Origin: an uncultured Porphyromonas sp.
GTDB lineage: Bacteria; Bacteroidota; Bacteroidia; Bacteroidales; Porphyromonadaceae
Length of the DNA: 32,970 nt
Direction: 5' to 3'
Assembly: GCA_902490315.1 (NCBI GenBank)
Contig: CABUDK010000010.1
Location: forward strand, 1-32,970
The notes under the pieces were generated by a model. It was not told where the DNA came from. It saw only the letters and a list, made by a program, of their open reading frames with translations, and did no database searches. The translations under genes were made by a program, and so were the position numbers. Positions 23,278 to 31,048 of this stretch are shown here, piece by piece (position 1 is the stretch's first letter; every line of letters starts with the position of its first letter).

Positions 23278-24294
23278 ATGACTACGAAAAGACCTTTACG
23301 CTATCCCGATCCACGCAAGTCTGCGCGCTTTCTAAAGGATGTCCTACTCATCTTCGCTGGTGTAGTCGTCTACACATTCGGTTGGACAGCCTTCATCCTC
23401 TCTCAAAACATCACCTCGGGAGGACTGGCAGGACTGACCACTATCATTCAGCTGGCGACAAATATCCCAGCCAGTATACCTTACAACATCATCAATGTCG
23501 GCTTGCTACTCCTCTCGATATGGATCCTAGGGTGGCGCTTCTCGATGAAGACGATCATAGCCGTCCTAATGCTTGCCGTCACGATCCCCGTAGGACAAGC
23601 GTTTTTTACCCCCATGGTGGGACAAGGACTAGAGGTGTACAACAATCTGCCCACGTGGCTGACGAGTACACTCCCTAACTTCGGGCCACTCTTGGCGTCC
23701 GATGAGCCATTTGTCGCTCTAATCGTCGGTGCTGGACTCTGTGGTGCCGGACTAGGCCTGGTCTTCTCTGCCAATGGTAGTACAGGTGGCACCGACATTA
23801 TCGTAGCTATCATTAATAAGTACAGCACGCTCTCTCTAGGTCGTGCCATGATCTTTATGGATGCGATCATCGTCACGACGGGTGCAGTTGTCAGCCACTT
23901 CTTCGGACCTCAGTACAGTTGGGGTACAGCGCTAGGCAAGCTCGCCTTTTCCTTCATCGAGATCACGATCGTAGGGCAGATGCTGGACTACATTATGGAT
24001 GCCAATAAGCAGTCTGTACAGCTACTCATCGTCAGTACCAAGTACGAGCAGCTCAGCGAGGCTGTGACACGTCGACTAGGGCATGGATGCACCATACTCC
24101 ACGGCGAGGGAGGCTATAGTCACCAACCGATGCACGTGGTGCTGGTGACCATCCGCAAGAACCTGCGTGGAGGTCTATACCAAGTGATTAACTCGGTAGA
24201 CCCCAATGCTTTTATCTCCGAATCTACGGTGCACGGTGTATATGGGCAGGGCTTTGACTCGCTCGAGCGAGTAACTGGACGAAAGAAGAAGTAA
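23278..24294 (+). CDS. YitT family membrane protein (DUF161/DUF2179)
   Basis: 338 residues from ATG 23278. Six or so hydrophobic helices (about 18-40, 50-95 and 130-240) carry the YitT pattern: GWTAFILSQNITSGGLAGLTTIIQ and the glycine-rich ANGSTGGTDIIVAIINK. A soluble C-terminal DUF2179 domain (about 255-325) has VSTKYEQLSEAVTRRLGHGCTILHGEGGYS and FISESTVHGVYGQGF. The family is widespread and its transport or regulatory role is not settled. It is the first gene of a likely three-gene operon with ricT and gldH, driven by the strong promoter at 23182-23212. Confidence 0.9.
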   Translation: MTTKRPLRYPDPRKSARFLKDVLLIFAGVVVYTFGWTAFILSQNITSGGLAGLTTIIQLATNIPASIPYNIINVGLLLLSIWILGWRFSMKTIIAVLMLAVTIPVGQAFFTPMVGQGLEVYNNLPTWLTSTLPNFGPLLASDEPFVALIVGAGLCGAGLGLVFSANGSTGGTDIIVAIINKYSTLSLGRAMIFMDAIIVTTGAVVSHFFGPQYSWGTALGKLAFSFIEITIVGQMLDYIMDANKQSVQLLIVSTKYEQLSEAVTRRLGHGCTILHGEGGYSHQPMHVVLVTIRKNLRGGLYQVINSVDPNAFISESTVHGVYGQGFDSLERVTGRKKK

Positions 24295-24327
24295 TCCTCC
24301 TCCTCTACCCTTTTTTGAAACTAATTG

Positions 24328-25632
24328 ATGGAATACAAACCAGACCTACTAAATAAAATAGACTGTCCTCGATGCAAAGGGCTAGGGTCACGCTGTTGCA
24401 AGCTCTCGACCTATGACTGGCTAGCTGATTTGCCCGACGGCGTACAGCAGCAGGAGATCGTCGAGGTACAGTTCAAGAACACCCGCAAGAACTACTACCG
24501 CAACGTGGATCACCTCGACCTCAAGCGAGGTGACTATGTAGTCGTCGAGGCTGATAGCGGAGGCTACGATGTCGGCATGGTGGCTCTCACAGGGACACTC
24601 GTCTCCACAAAGATACGAGCTAACCATGATGAGCAGTATGTGGATGGGGCGAAAGCGATCTATCGCAAGGCACGTCCTGCCGATATGGACCATTATCACG
24701 CGGCTAAGCTACGGGAACACCCGACGATGATCGAGTCGCGCGAGATCGCCACTTCGCTAGGACTAGATATGAAGATCGGCGATGTGGAGTATCAGGCTGA
24801 CGGGACGCGCGCCATATTCTACTACATAGCAGATCAGCGAGTAGACTTTCGCAAGTTGATACGGCTTCTAGCGGACGCCTTCCACATACGTGTGGAGATG
24901 CGTCAGATAGGTGCTAGACAGGAGGCAGGGCGTATCGGGGGTATAGGTCCTTGTGGACGAGCTCTATGCTGCGCTACCTGGCTCTCACGCTTTAACTCCG
25001 TCAGTACGGCTGCGGCTCGCTTTCAGAACTTAGCCCAGAACTCGCTCAAGCTCACCGGACAGTGTGGCAAGCTCAAGTGCTGTACAAACTACGAGGTGGA
25101 CGTCTATATGGAGGCAAAGAAAGCTTTCCCCTCGAGTCGTACTCCTCTAGAGACGGAGAGCGGCACCTATTACTTCAATAAGTGCGACCTCCTAGCAGGA
25201 GAGATCACTTACAGCCTAGCTCCTAAGAGCCTCGAAGAGCCTGAGACCATATCCGTGGAGCGGGCTAAAGAGATCATAGAGATGAACCAGCGTGGCGAGA
25301 CGCCGGAGACACTCTCTGACCAGCAGGAGGCTCCGAAGAAGCCTAAGGACATACTCTTTGACAATGCGATCAACCGCTTTGACCAGCCGAAGAAGCGTAA
25401 GCGTCGCAAAAACAATCGAAAAAAGAACCTCAACAATAACAATGCTCCTAGGTCGAAAAGCAATGACACTACGAGTGGCGATGCTGAGGAGCTTGCTAAC
25501 ACTGTCGAAGAGTCTCAAGATAGGCCAGAGTCTCAAGAAGAGACAGCTACACAGCGTTCTCCTAAGCCGAGACGCAAGCCTCAGGCGGGTGGTCGTCGTC
25601 GCCGTCCACGCACGAAGCCTCAGGAGGAGTAG
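24328..25632 (+). CDS. ricT: PSP1-domain protein RicT-like
   Basis: 434 residues from ATG 24328. The PSP1 domain covers roughly 45-275: residues GDYVVVEADSGGYDVGMV, IADQRVDFRKLIRLLADAFHIRVEMRQIGARQEAG and GGIGPCGRALCCATWL..., then LTGQCGKLKCCTNYE. The paired cysteines match the iron-sulfur cysteines of RicT, which in Bacillus helps RNase Y process RNA. An N-terminal cysteine set (CPRCKGLGSRCC) is an extra metal-binding candidate. The last ~100 residues are a disordered tail with Lys/Arg/Asn runs and a basic RRKPQAGGRRRRPRTKP end, suited to nucleic-acid binding. It lies between the yitT-family gene (33 bases) and gldH (27 bases), the usual Bacteroidota neighbour. Confidence 0.92.
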   Translation: MEYKPDLLNKIDCPRCKGLGSRCCKLSTYDWLADLPDGVQQQEIVEVQFKNTRKNYYRNVDHLDLKRGDYVVVEADSGGYDVGMVALTGTLVSTKIRANHDEQYVDGAKAIYRKARPADMDHYHAAKLREHPTMIESREIATSLGLDMKIGDVEYQADGTRAIFYYIADQRVDFRKLIRLLADAFHIRVEMRQIGARQEAGRIGGIGPCGRALCCATWLSRFNSVSTAAARFQNLAQNSLKLTGQCGKLKCCTNYEVDVYMEAKKAFPSSRTPLETESGTYYFNKCDLLAGEITYSLAPKSLEEPETISVERAKEIIEMNQRGETPETLSDQQEAPKKPKDILFDNAINRFDQPKKRKRRKNNRKKNLNNNNAPRSKSNDTTSGDAEELANTVEESQDRPESQEETATQRSPKPRRKPQAGGRRRRPRTKPQEE

Positions 25633-25659
25633 TCCACTACCGCAAGATCACTTGTAGCT

Positions 25660-26148
25660 ATGAGCAGAGCCTGCAGAGGAAGTGTCGTAGGGGGACTAGT
25701 TTTGCTGGCCGTCCTGACGCTTGGCTCTTGCCGCTATGCAGCTTATCAGAAGCAAATGCAGACGGAAGAGATTCCCGAGGGTGTATGGACTGCAGCGCAT
25801 CGTATCAGCTTCGACAGCTTCGTCGAGCAGCCTAGGACACCTCACACGCTCTACCTCTACGTGCGGTACAACAGCCGCTACGCATACACTACCCTACCGC
25901 TCACCGTGGAGCTTCGCTCCGCTCTAGGATGGCGTGCTACAACGACACTAGCACTACCTCTCACAGAGGGGCCTGGCATCTGGTCTGGAAAGGGCTATGC
26001 GCTGCGTCAGCAACTCTATAAGGTCAACACCCTACTAATGCCTCCACATCCAGGGCTCTACACCATCGAGCTGAGGCAAGCTACAGGACAAGCAGCCCTG
26101 GTGGGCATCGAGACGATCGGCATCGCTTGGGTCGCTGCGGACCGCTAG
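25660..26148 (+). CDS. gldH: Gliding-motility-type lipoprotein GldH
   Basis: 162 residues; the signal ends in LTLGSC with Cys24 as the lipidated residue. The domain pattern (W.A..RISFDSFVE... LYLYVRYNSRYAYTTLPLTVEL... GKG.. LRQQLYKVN... GLYTIELRQ) fits GldH. In Flavobacterium GldH is needed for gliding, and non-gliding Bacteroidota keep the gene next to ricT, as here, for reasons not well understood; an envelope role related to type IX export is a guess. It starts 27 bases after ricT and ends the operon. No clear terminator follows; only a short GATTC/GAATC hairpin is near 26202-26214. Confidence 0.85.
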   Translation: MSRACRGSVVGGLVLLAVLTLGSCRYAAYQKQMQTEEIPEGVWTAAHRISFDSFVEQPRTPHTLYLYVRYNSRYAYTTLPLTVELRSALGWRATTTLALPLTEGPGIWSGKGYALRQQLYKVNTLLMPPHPGLYTIELRQATGQAALVGIETIGIAWVAADR

Positions 26149-26227
26149 CTCCACATAAAGGCAAGTAAAGCAGTCCCGCAGGGAGCGCTACATCACTACC
26201 TAGATTCCACGAATCGAGTAACTCTAT

Positions 26228-26297
26228 AAGACGAGTAGCTCGCTGTAAAAAACGCAAAGGACACTCGTGTCTTCTAACTTTTAAGCTCTAACTTCTT
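26228..26297 (+). repeat. AAGACGAGTAGCTC word and TCTAACTT array upstream of murI
   Basis: AAGACGAGTAGCTC (26228-26241) also occurs at 15489-15502, in both places about 35-40 bases before a CTTCTAACTT-type array (here 26271-26297). Both are intergenic. The word AAGACGAGTA occurs again near 23039. Confidence 0.45.
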
Positions 26298-26302
26298 TTT
26301 CG

Positions 26303-26310
26303 TACCTTTG
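26303..26310 (+). promoter_or_regulatory. Promoter -7 box of murI
   Basis: TACCTTTG, a TAnnTTTG match, with a leader of about 60 bases. The -33 position reads TTTA instead of TTTG. Confidence 0.5.
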
Positions 26311-26377
26311 GAGTGGAGTTGTGAGAGCAACTGCCGTTTTTTCAGCTCAAGACACCACTTAATTAGTAATACAATCG

Positions 26378-27223
26378 ATGCAACAGATAGAGGGTCCGAT
26401 CGGGGTTTTTGACTCAGGGTACGGAGGATTGACGATCCTGCGTAAACTGCAGGAGCAACTGCCTCAGTACGACTTCGTTTATCTCGGCGACAATGCGCGC
26501 TCGCCTTACGGTTCGCGGTCGATGCGTGTCGTCTATCAGTTTACTAAAGAGGCGGTCGAGAGACTCTTTGACCTAGGCTGTCCGTTGGTAATCCTGGCCT
26601 GCAACACCGCCTCGGCGAAGGCGCTCCGACAGATACAGCAAGAGGATCTGCCTAAGCTCGACGGGGGCTCGATGCGTCGTCGTGTGCTGGGGATCATCCG
26701 CCCGACGGTCGAGTGCATCGACACGCTCACGGGTACCAAGCATGTGGGCATCCTCGCCACTGAGGGTACCGTCTCTAGTGAGAGCTATGTGGCTGAGATA
26801 CACAAGCTCTACCCCGACGTGACGGTCGTGCAGGAGGCTTGCCCGCTGTGGGTGCCTATCGTGGAGACGGGTGAGAGCGATAGCCCGGGGACCGACTTCT
26901 TCGTGCGCAAGCATCTAGAGCGACTCTTGGCAAAGGATGAGAAGATTGATACGATCATCCTCGGCTGTACCCACTACCCGATACTAATGCCTAAGATACA
27001 GCGTCTGCTGACTCCATCGATCAAGGTGGTGGCCCAGGGCGAACTGGTCGCTAAGTCTCTCGAGGAGTACCTCGTACGTCACCCCGAGATGGCGGCTCAG
27101 CTCACGCGTGGAGGCACGACACGTTACTACACGACGGAGCAGACGGAGCGCTTCTCCCGTACGGCATCCATATTCTTTGACACACCCATATCGGTAGAGC
27201 ATCTGTCTCTATCACAATACTAA
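26378..27223 (+). CDS. murI: Glutamate racemase MurI
   Basis: Makes D-glutamate for peptidoglycan in the cytoplasm. 281 residues with the full two-cysteine active site: FDSGYGGL (Asp12, Ser13), LACNTAS with Cys75, and LGCTHYP with Cys197 and His199. These are the standard acid-base cysteines of the family. It has its own promoter (26303-26310). The META-domain gene follows 27 bases downstream, probably on the same transcript. Confidence 0.97.
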   Translation: MQQIEGPIGVFDSGYGGLTILRKLQEQLPQYDFVYLGDNARSPYGSRSMRVVYQFTKEAVERLFDLGCPLVILACNTASAKALRQIQQEDLPKLDGGSMRRRVLGIIRPTVECIDTLTGTKHVGILATEGTVSSESYVAEIHKLYPDVTVVQEACPLWVPIVETGESDSPGTDFFVRKHLERLLAKDEKIDTIILGCTHYPILMPKIQRLLTPSIKVVAQGELVAKSLEEYLVRHPEMAAQLTRGGTTRYYTTEQTERFSRTASIFFDTPISVEHLSLSQY

Positions 27224-27250
27224 TGAATAACCAATAGCAAACGAATCACT

Positions 27251-27688
27251 ATGAAGAGAATCTATCTTGTAGCACTACTCATGCTGACTACGCTACTCTG
27301 CGTCAGCTGCGGCTCTAGTAAGAACGGTAGCAAGATCAATCTGGCCTCACTCGACGGTAGCTCTTGGGAGCTTACGCACATGGATGGCATCAAGATCAAT
27401 AAGGATGCGCTTCAGACAGCTACTATCAGCATCAGCGGAGCAAGTATCTCTGGTCAAGCTGCTTGCAATAGCTATGGTGGTGAGTGCTTTGTCTACTCTG
27501 ACGGTCGCATCAAGGTCGGAGACATGATGGCTACTCGCATGGCATGCTCCAATATGATGTACGAGCGTATCTTCCTAGCAGCTCTACAGGAGGCTAAAGC
27601 CTTTCGTATGGATGGAGCGAACACGCTCAAGCTTTACTCTACACACGACGCTTCGGGGCAGCCTAGCCTAACCTTCAAGCGCAAGTAA
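27251..27688 (+). CDS. META-domain lipoprotein (HslJ-like)
   Basis: 145 residues; the signal ends in CVSC with Cys20. The rest is a META domain: LDGSSWELTHMDGI, a beta-rich core with GQAACNSYGG, and MMATRMACSNMMYERIFLAALQEAKAFRMDGANTLKLY. The family includes HslJ of E. coli (linked to heat shock and novobiocin resistance) and surface proteins of other bacteria; the molecular role is unclear. Probably anchored in the outer membrane. A long hairpin follows 19 bases after the stop. Confidence 0.88.
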   Translation: MKRIYLVALLMLTTLLCVSCGSSKNGSKINLASLDGSSWELTHMDGIKINKDALQTATISISGASISGQAACNSYGGECFVYSDGRIKVGDMMATRMACSNMMYERIFLAALQEAKAFRMDGANTLKLYSTHDASGQPSLTFKRK

Positions 27689-27706
27689 TCCCCCCCCTTA
27701 CATAGC

Positions 27707-27745
27707 ACCATAGCGTAGGCTCTCTCTCGGGGTCTACGCTATGGT
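27707..27745 (+). terminator. Hairpin after the META lipoprotein gene
   Basis: ACCATAGCGTAG (27707-27718) and CTACGCTATGGT (27734-27745), a perfect 12-bp stem with a 15-base loop. The T-run is weak (TCTTGCC), so it may be a poor terminator or a mRNA-protecting hairpin. Confidence 0.55.
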
Positions 27746-27756
27746 CTTGCCTCGAA

Positions 27757-27786
27757 TCTCTAATCTCTAACTTCTAATCTCTAATC
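27757..27786 (+). repeat. TCTAAT-type array directly before the DPP IV start codon
   Basis: Four near copies of TCTAATC/TCTAACT at 6-8 base spacing run up to two bases from the ATG. No TAnnTTTG box is seen between the hairpin and the ATG. Confidence 0.5.
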
Positions 27787-27787
27787 C

Positions 27788-29953
27788 ATGCGTACTCGCA
27801 CTCTCTTTACCACCCTCATACTCCTCTGTTCACTCACGCTCGTTGCCCAGCAGCAGAGGGAGATAACACTTCCTGAGGTTACCTCGGGCGCATTTGCTGC
27901 TCGTGGTGCTGGCAACGGCTTTCGCTCACTACCCGATGGCAAGCACTACACGCTCATCAGCGATGACTACCAGCGTATCGTCAAGTATGAGTATGCTACG
28001 GGACGGGCCGTCGATACGCTCTTTGACATAGCGACTGCTCGTGAGTGCGATCTCAAGGCGATCTGGGACTACGACATTGCTCCCTCGGGACATCATATCC
28101 TGATCTACACCGACATCCAGCCGATCTACCGACGCTCCTACACGCTACGTGCTACCCATTATGATGTGCGTCGTAATCTGTGTGAGCCACTCACAGAGGG
28201 TGAGATCATGATCCCCACCTTCAGTCCTGATGGGCGGATGGTCGCTTTCGTCAGAGACAACAATATCTTTATCAAAAAGTTTGACTTCAACTCTGAGGTG
28301 CAGGTTACTACGGATGGTAAGCGCAATGAGGTGATCAACGGATCGACCGACTGGGTCTACGAAGAGGAGTTTAGCACGACTCGTCTGATGGAGTGGAGCC
28401 CCCAGAGCGACTTCCTCGCCTTCGTACGCAGTGATGAGAGTCAGGTGAAGGCTTACTCAATGCCGATCTACGGAGATGATCTCTATCCCACAGACTACGT
28501 CTACAAGTATCCGAAGGTGGGAGAGCAAAACTCTACCGTCTCACTACACCTCTACAACCTCGATCTCAAGCGCACCGATCGTGTAGAGCTTCCACTAGAC
28601 GCTGATGGGTACATACCCCGCATCGTCTTCACCGGTTGGGGGAGTGATCTAGCTGCCATCACACTCAATCGTCTGCAGAACGATCTCAAGGTGTACCGCA
28701 TCAATCCGAAGAGTCGCACGCCTCGTCTGACCCTTCGTGAGCAAGATCCGCGCTATATCAACAATGAGTTTATCAACTCCATGCGCTTCGTCCCCGATGG
28801 CATCGTCATGCTGAGCGAGCGCGATGGCTCTACACAGCTTTATAAGTATGGTACGAATGGAGCGCTCCAGCAGCGCCTGACGCAGGGCAACTGGGACATC
28901 ATCAGCTTCTACGGCTGTGACAGCAATGGCAACGTCTACTACCAAGCTGCCGACGAGACGCCTACCCAGAGACGAGTCCTCAAGACGACACCACGGGGCA
29001 AGACAACTGTCTTAGCGGGAGAGGCTGGAATCAATCGCGCTAGCTTCACGCAAGACTATAGTTACTTCATCAATAGCTATAGCAATGCTAAGACGCCTAC
29101 TATCACGACAATTCGTACTGCAAAGGATGGCAAGGTGATCCGTACGCTCGAAGATAACGCCCAGCTGGTAGCTAAGCTCAAGGGGTATGACTACAACGAC
29201 AAAGAGTTCTTTACCATTGAGGTAGCTCCCGGACGCACGCTCCATGGTTGGATGATCCGTCCGCCGCACTTTGACGCGAGCAAGCGTTACCCCACGGTGA
29301 TGCATCAGTACAGTGGGCCCGACTCGCAGGAGGTGCTGGATCAGTTTTACATTGGCTGGGAGTACGCCCTCGCGCAGGCTGGTTATGTTGTAGTCTGCGT
29401 GGACGGACGTGGTACTGGTGGACGAGGCACCGAGTGGCGCAAGTGCACCTATCGTGAGCTAGGTCTGCGCGAGAGTAGCGACCAGATAGCTGCAGCTGAG
29501 GCGCTGCCCAAGCAGTTTGCTTATATCGATGGAGATCGGATCGCTATCTTCGGCTGGAGCTACGGCGGGTACAATACGCTCATGTCGCTCTGCCGTGGCA
29601 AGGTATTTCGTGCTGGTGTAGCTGTGGCTCCTGTGACCGACTGGCGCTTTTACGATACAATTTACACAGAACGCTTTATGGCGACTCCACAGGTCAACAA
29701 TAAGGGCTACGAAGCTTCCTCAGTCCTACCTATCGCCCACAACCTACATGGCGATCTGCTCGTCATTCACGGTACGGCAGATGACAATGTGCATCTGCAA
29801 AATACGATGCGCTTAGCCACTGAGCTAGTCAAGGCCAATATCCCCTTTGAGATGGCTACCTACACTGACAAAAATCACAGCATCTATGGGGGCAATAACA
29901 GGCAGCATCTCTATAGTCGCATCATCGAGTTCCTCGATCGTAAGCTGAAGTAA
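27788..29953 (+). CDS. dpp4: Dipeptidyl peptidase IV (S9 family)
   Basis: 721 residues. Signal peptide about 1-21 (LTLVAQ). Beta-propeller domain about 40-470 with the specificity loop DWVYEEEF, whose two glutamates bind the substrate N-terminus. The C-terminal alpha/beta-hydrolase domain has GWSYGG with Ser591, HGTADDNVH with Asp665/666, and KNHSIYGG with His697. It removes Xaa-Pro (and Xaa-Ala) dipeptides in the periplasm, supporting a peptide-based diet, as in Porphyromonas. The next gene is lipA, 18 bases downstream. The start codon is nearly in contact with a TCTAAT array. Confidence 0.96.
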   Translation: MRTRTLFTTLILLCSLTLVAQQQREITLPEVTSGAFAARGAGNGFRSLPDGKHYTLISDDYQRIVKYEYATGRAVDTLFDIATARECDLKAIWDYDIAPSGHHILIYTDIQPIYRRSYTLRATHYDVRRNLCEPLTEGEIMIPTFSPDGRMVAFVRDNNIFIKKFDFNSEVQVTTDGKRNEVINGSTDWVYEEEFSTTRLMEWSPQSDFLAFVRSDESQVKAYSMPIYGDDLYPTDYVYKYPKVGEQNSTVSLHLYNLDLKRTDRVELPLDADGYIPRIVFTGWGSDLAAITLNRLQNDLKVYRINPKSRTPRLTLREQDPRYINNEFINSMRFVPDGIVMLSERDGSTQLYKYGTNGALQQRLTQGNWDIISFYGCDSNGNVYYQAADETPTQRRVLKTTPRGKTTVLAGEAGINRASFTQDYSYFINSYSNAKTPTITTIRTAKDGKVIRTLEDNAQLVAKLKGYDYNDKEFFTIEVAPGRTLHGWMIRPPHFDASKRYPTVMHQYSGPDSQEVLDQFYIGWEYALAQAGYVVVCVDGRGTGGRGTEWRKCTYRELGLRESSDQIAAAEALPKQFAYIDGDRIAIFGWSYGGYNTLMSLCRGKVFRAGVAVAPVTDWRFYDTIYTERFMATPQVNNKGYEASSVLPIAHNLHGDLLVIHGTADDNVHLQNTMRLATELVKANIPFEMATYTDKNHSIYGGNNRQHLYSRIIEFLDRKLK

Positions 29954-29971
29954 CTTCTAGCGATAGAGCTG

Positions 29972-30823
29972 ATGAAGCAACCCCACATACGTAAGCCTGA
30001 GTGGCTCAAGATCAAGCTCGGTAGCGATGTGACTTACGACGAGACGCGTGCGGTGCTGCAGAAGCATTGCCTGCACACCATCTGCACGAGCGGTCGCTGT
30101 CCTAATCAGGGCGAGTGCTGGTCACGAGGCACTGCCACCTTTATGATCGGAGGAGCGGTCTGTACGCGAGCTTGTAAGTTTTGCAATACAGCGACGGGTC
30201 GCCCGCTACCGCTAGACCCTGAGGAGCCTCGTCACGTCGCTGAGAGTGTCCGTGCGCTAGGACTCAAGCATGCGGTGGTCACCAGTGTGGATCGCGATGA
30301 TCTGCCCGACAAGGGGAGTGCCCACTGGGTCGAGACGATACGACAGATACGTGAGCTGTGCCCTGGCGTCACGATCGAGGTGCTGATACCCGACTTCGAC
30401 GGGCAGGCAGAGCTCATTGCGCCGATCCTACAGGAGCGCCCCGAGGTGGTGGCGCACAATATGGAGACGGTGCGACGGCTCACGCCCGTGGTACGTAGCC
30501 GAGCTACTTATGACTGTAGTCTCTCCGTCTTGGCACAGATCGCTGAGGCGGGACTGCCCGCTAAGACGGGGTTGATGCTCGGTCTCGGCGAGACGCAGGA
30601 GGAGATCCTCGAGACGATGGACGATCTGCGTCAGATAAATTGTAGCATCCTCACACTCGGTCAATACCTCCAGCCTACCCGTCGCCACTATCCCGTGCAG
30701 GAGTATGTGCATCCCGACCGCTTTGCCGAGCTGCGAGAGATAGCCTTGGACAAAGGCTTCCGTCACGTCGAGAGCGGTCCTCTGGTGCGCTCCTCCTATC
30801 ACGCTGAGCGCCACCTGCTCTAG
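29972..30823 (+). CDS. lipA: Lipoyl synthase LipA
   Basis: Radical-SAM enzyme that inserts two sulfurs into octanoyl groups on the E2 or GcvH domains. 283 residues. The auxiliary cluster is C38-x4-C43-x5-C49 (ICTSGRCPNQGECW). The SAM cluster is C64-x3-C68-x2-C71 (CTRACKFC). The C-terminal RSSY (273-276) holds the serine ligand of the auxiliary cluster. EVLIPDF and GLMLGLGET are also family hallmarks. It follows dpp4 by 18 bases. The 3' side carries hairpins shared with the convergent kinase gene. Confidence 0.97.
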   Translation: MKQPHIRKPEWLKIKLGSDVTYDETRAVLQKHCLHTICTSGRCPNQGECWSRGTATFMIGGAVCTRACKFCNTATGRPLPLDPEEPRHVAESVRALGLKHAVVTSVDRDDLPDKGSAHWVETIRQIRELCPGVTIEVLIPDFDGQAELIAPILQERPEVVAHNMETVRRLTPVVRSRATYDCSLSVLAQIAEAGLPAKTGLMLGLGETQEEILETMDDLRQINCSILTLGQYLQPTRRHYPVQEYVHPDRFAELREIALDKGFRHVESGPLVRSSYHAERHLL

Positions 30824-30935
30824 CGTCGTCGCTCTCAGAGGGCAACCAATTCTTCACGAAGCTGTTTCGATTCCACCGCTATTTGATAGGAGTCAATGGC
30901 GAAGGATTGGGCCGTCCCGAGGTATATCCAAAAAG

Positions 30936-31000
30936 TTTCCTCCCCTGGAAAAGTAGTTTTTCAAGGGAGGAAATTTCTTTTTCCAAGGCTGGAAAGAAAC
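30936..31000. terminator. Bidirectional terminator-like hairpins between lipA and the sensor kinase
   Basis: TTTCCTCCCCTGGAAAA (30936-30952) pairs with TTTTTCAAGGGAGGAAA (30957-30973), 15 Watson-Crick pairs, one G-U and one mismatch. A second hairpin, TTTCTTTTTCCA with TGGAAAGAAA, follows (30974-31000). The minus side reads into CTTTTT, 76 bases after the kinase stop; the plus side reads into TTTCTTTTT. The arms share TTTCCTCC/GGAGGAAA with copies A-C but the 21-base units are absent. Confidence 0.65.
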
Positions 31001-31048
31001 TTTCGCCTAGAGAAGTGTGCTTTGATCCTACAGCAACAGTTGACTGAA

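Noticed and set aside
23154..23678. 174-residue open frame overlapping the yitT-family gene
   Set aside because: Alternative frame of a well-supported gene, Arg/His/Ser-rich shadow with no recognisable domain; it also spans the promoter.
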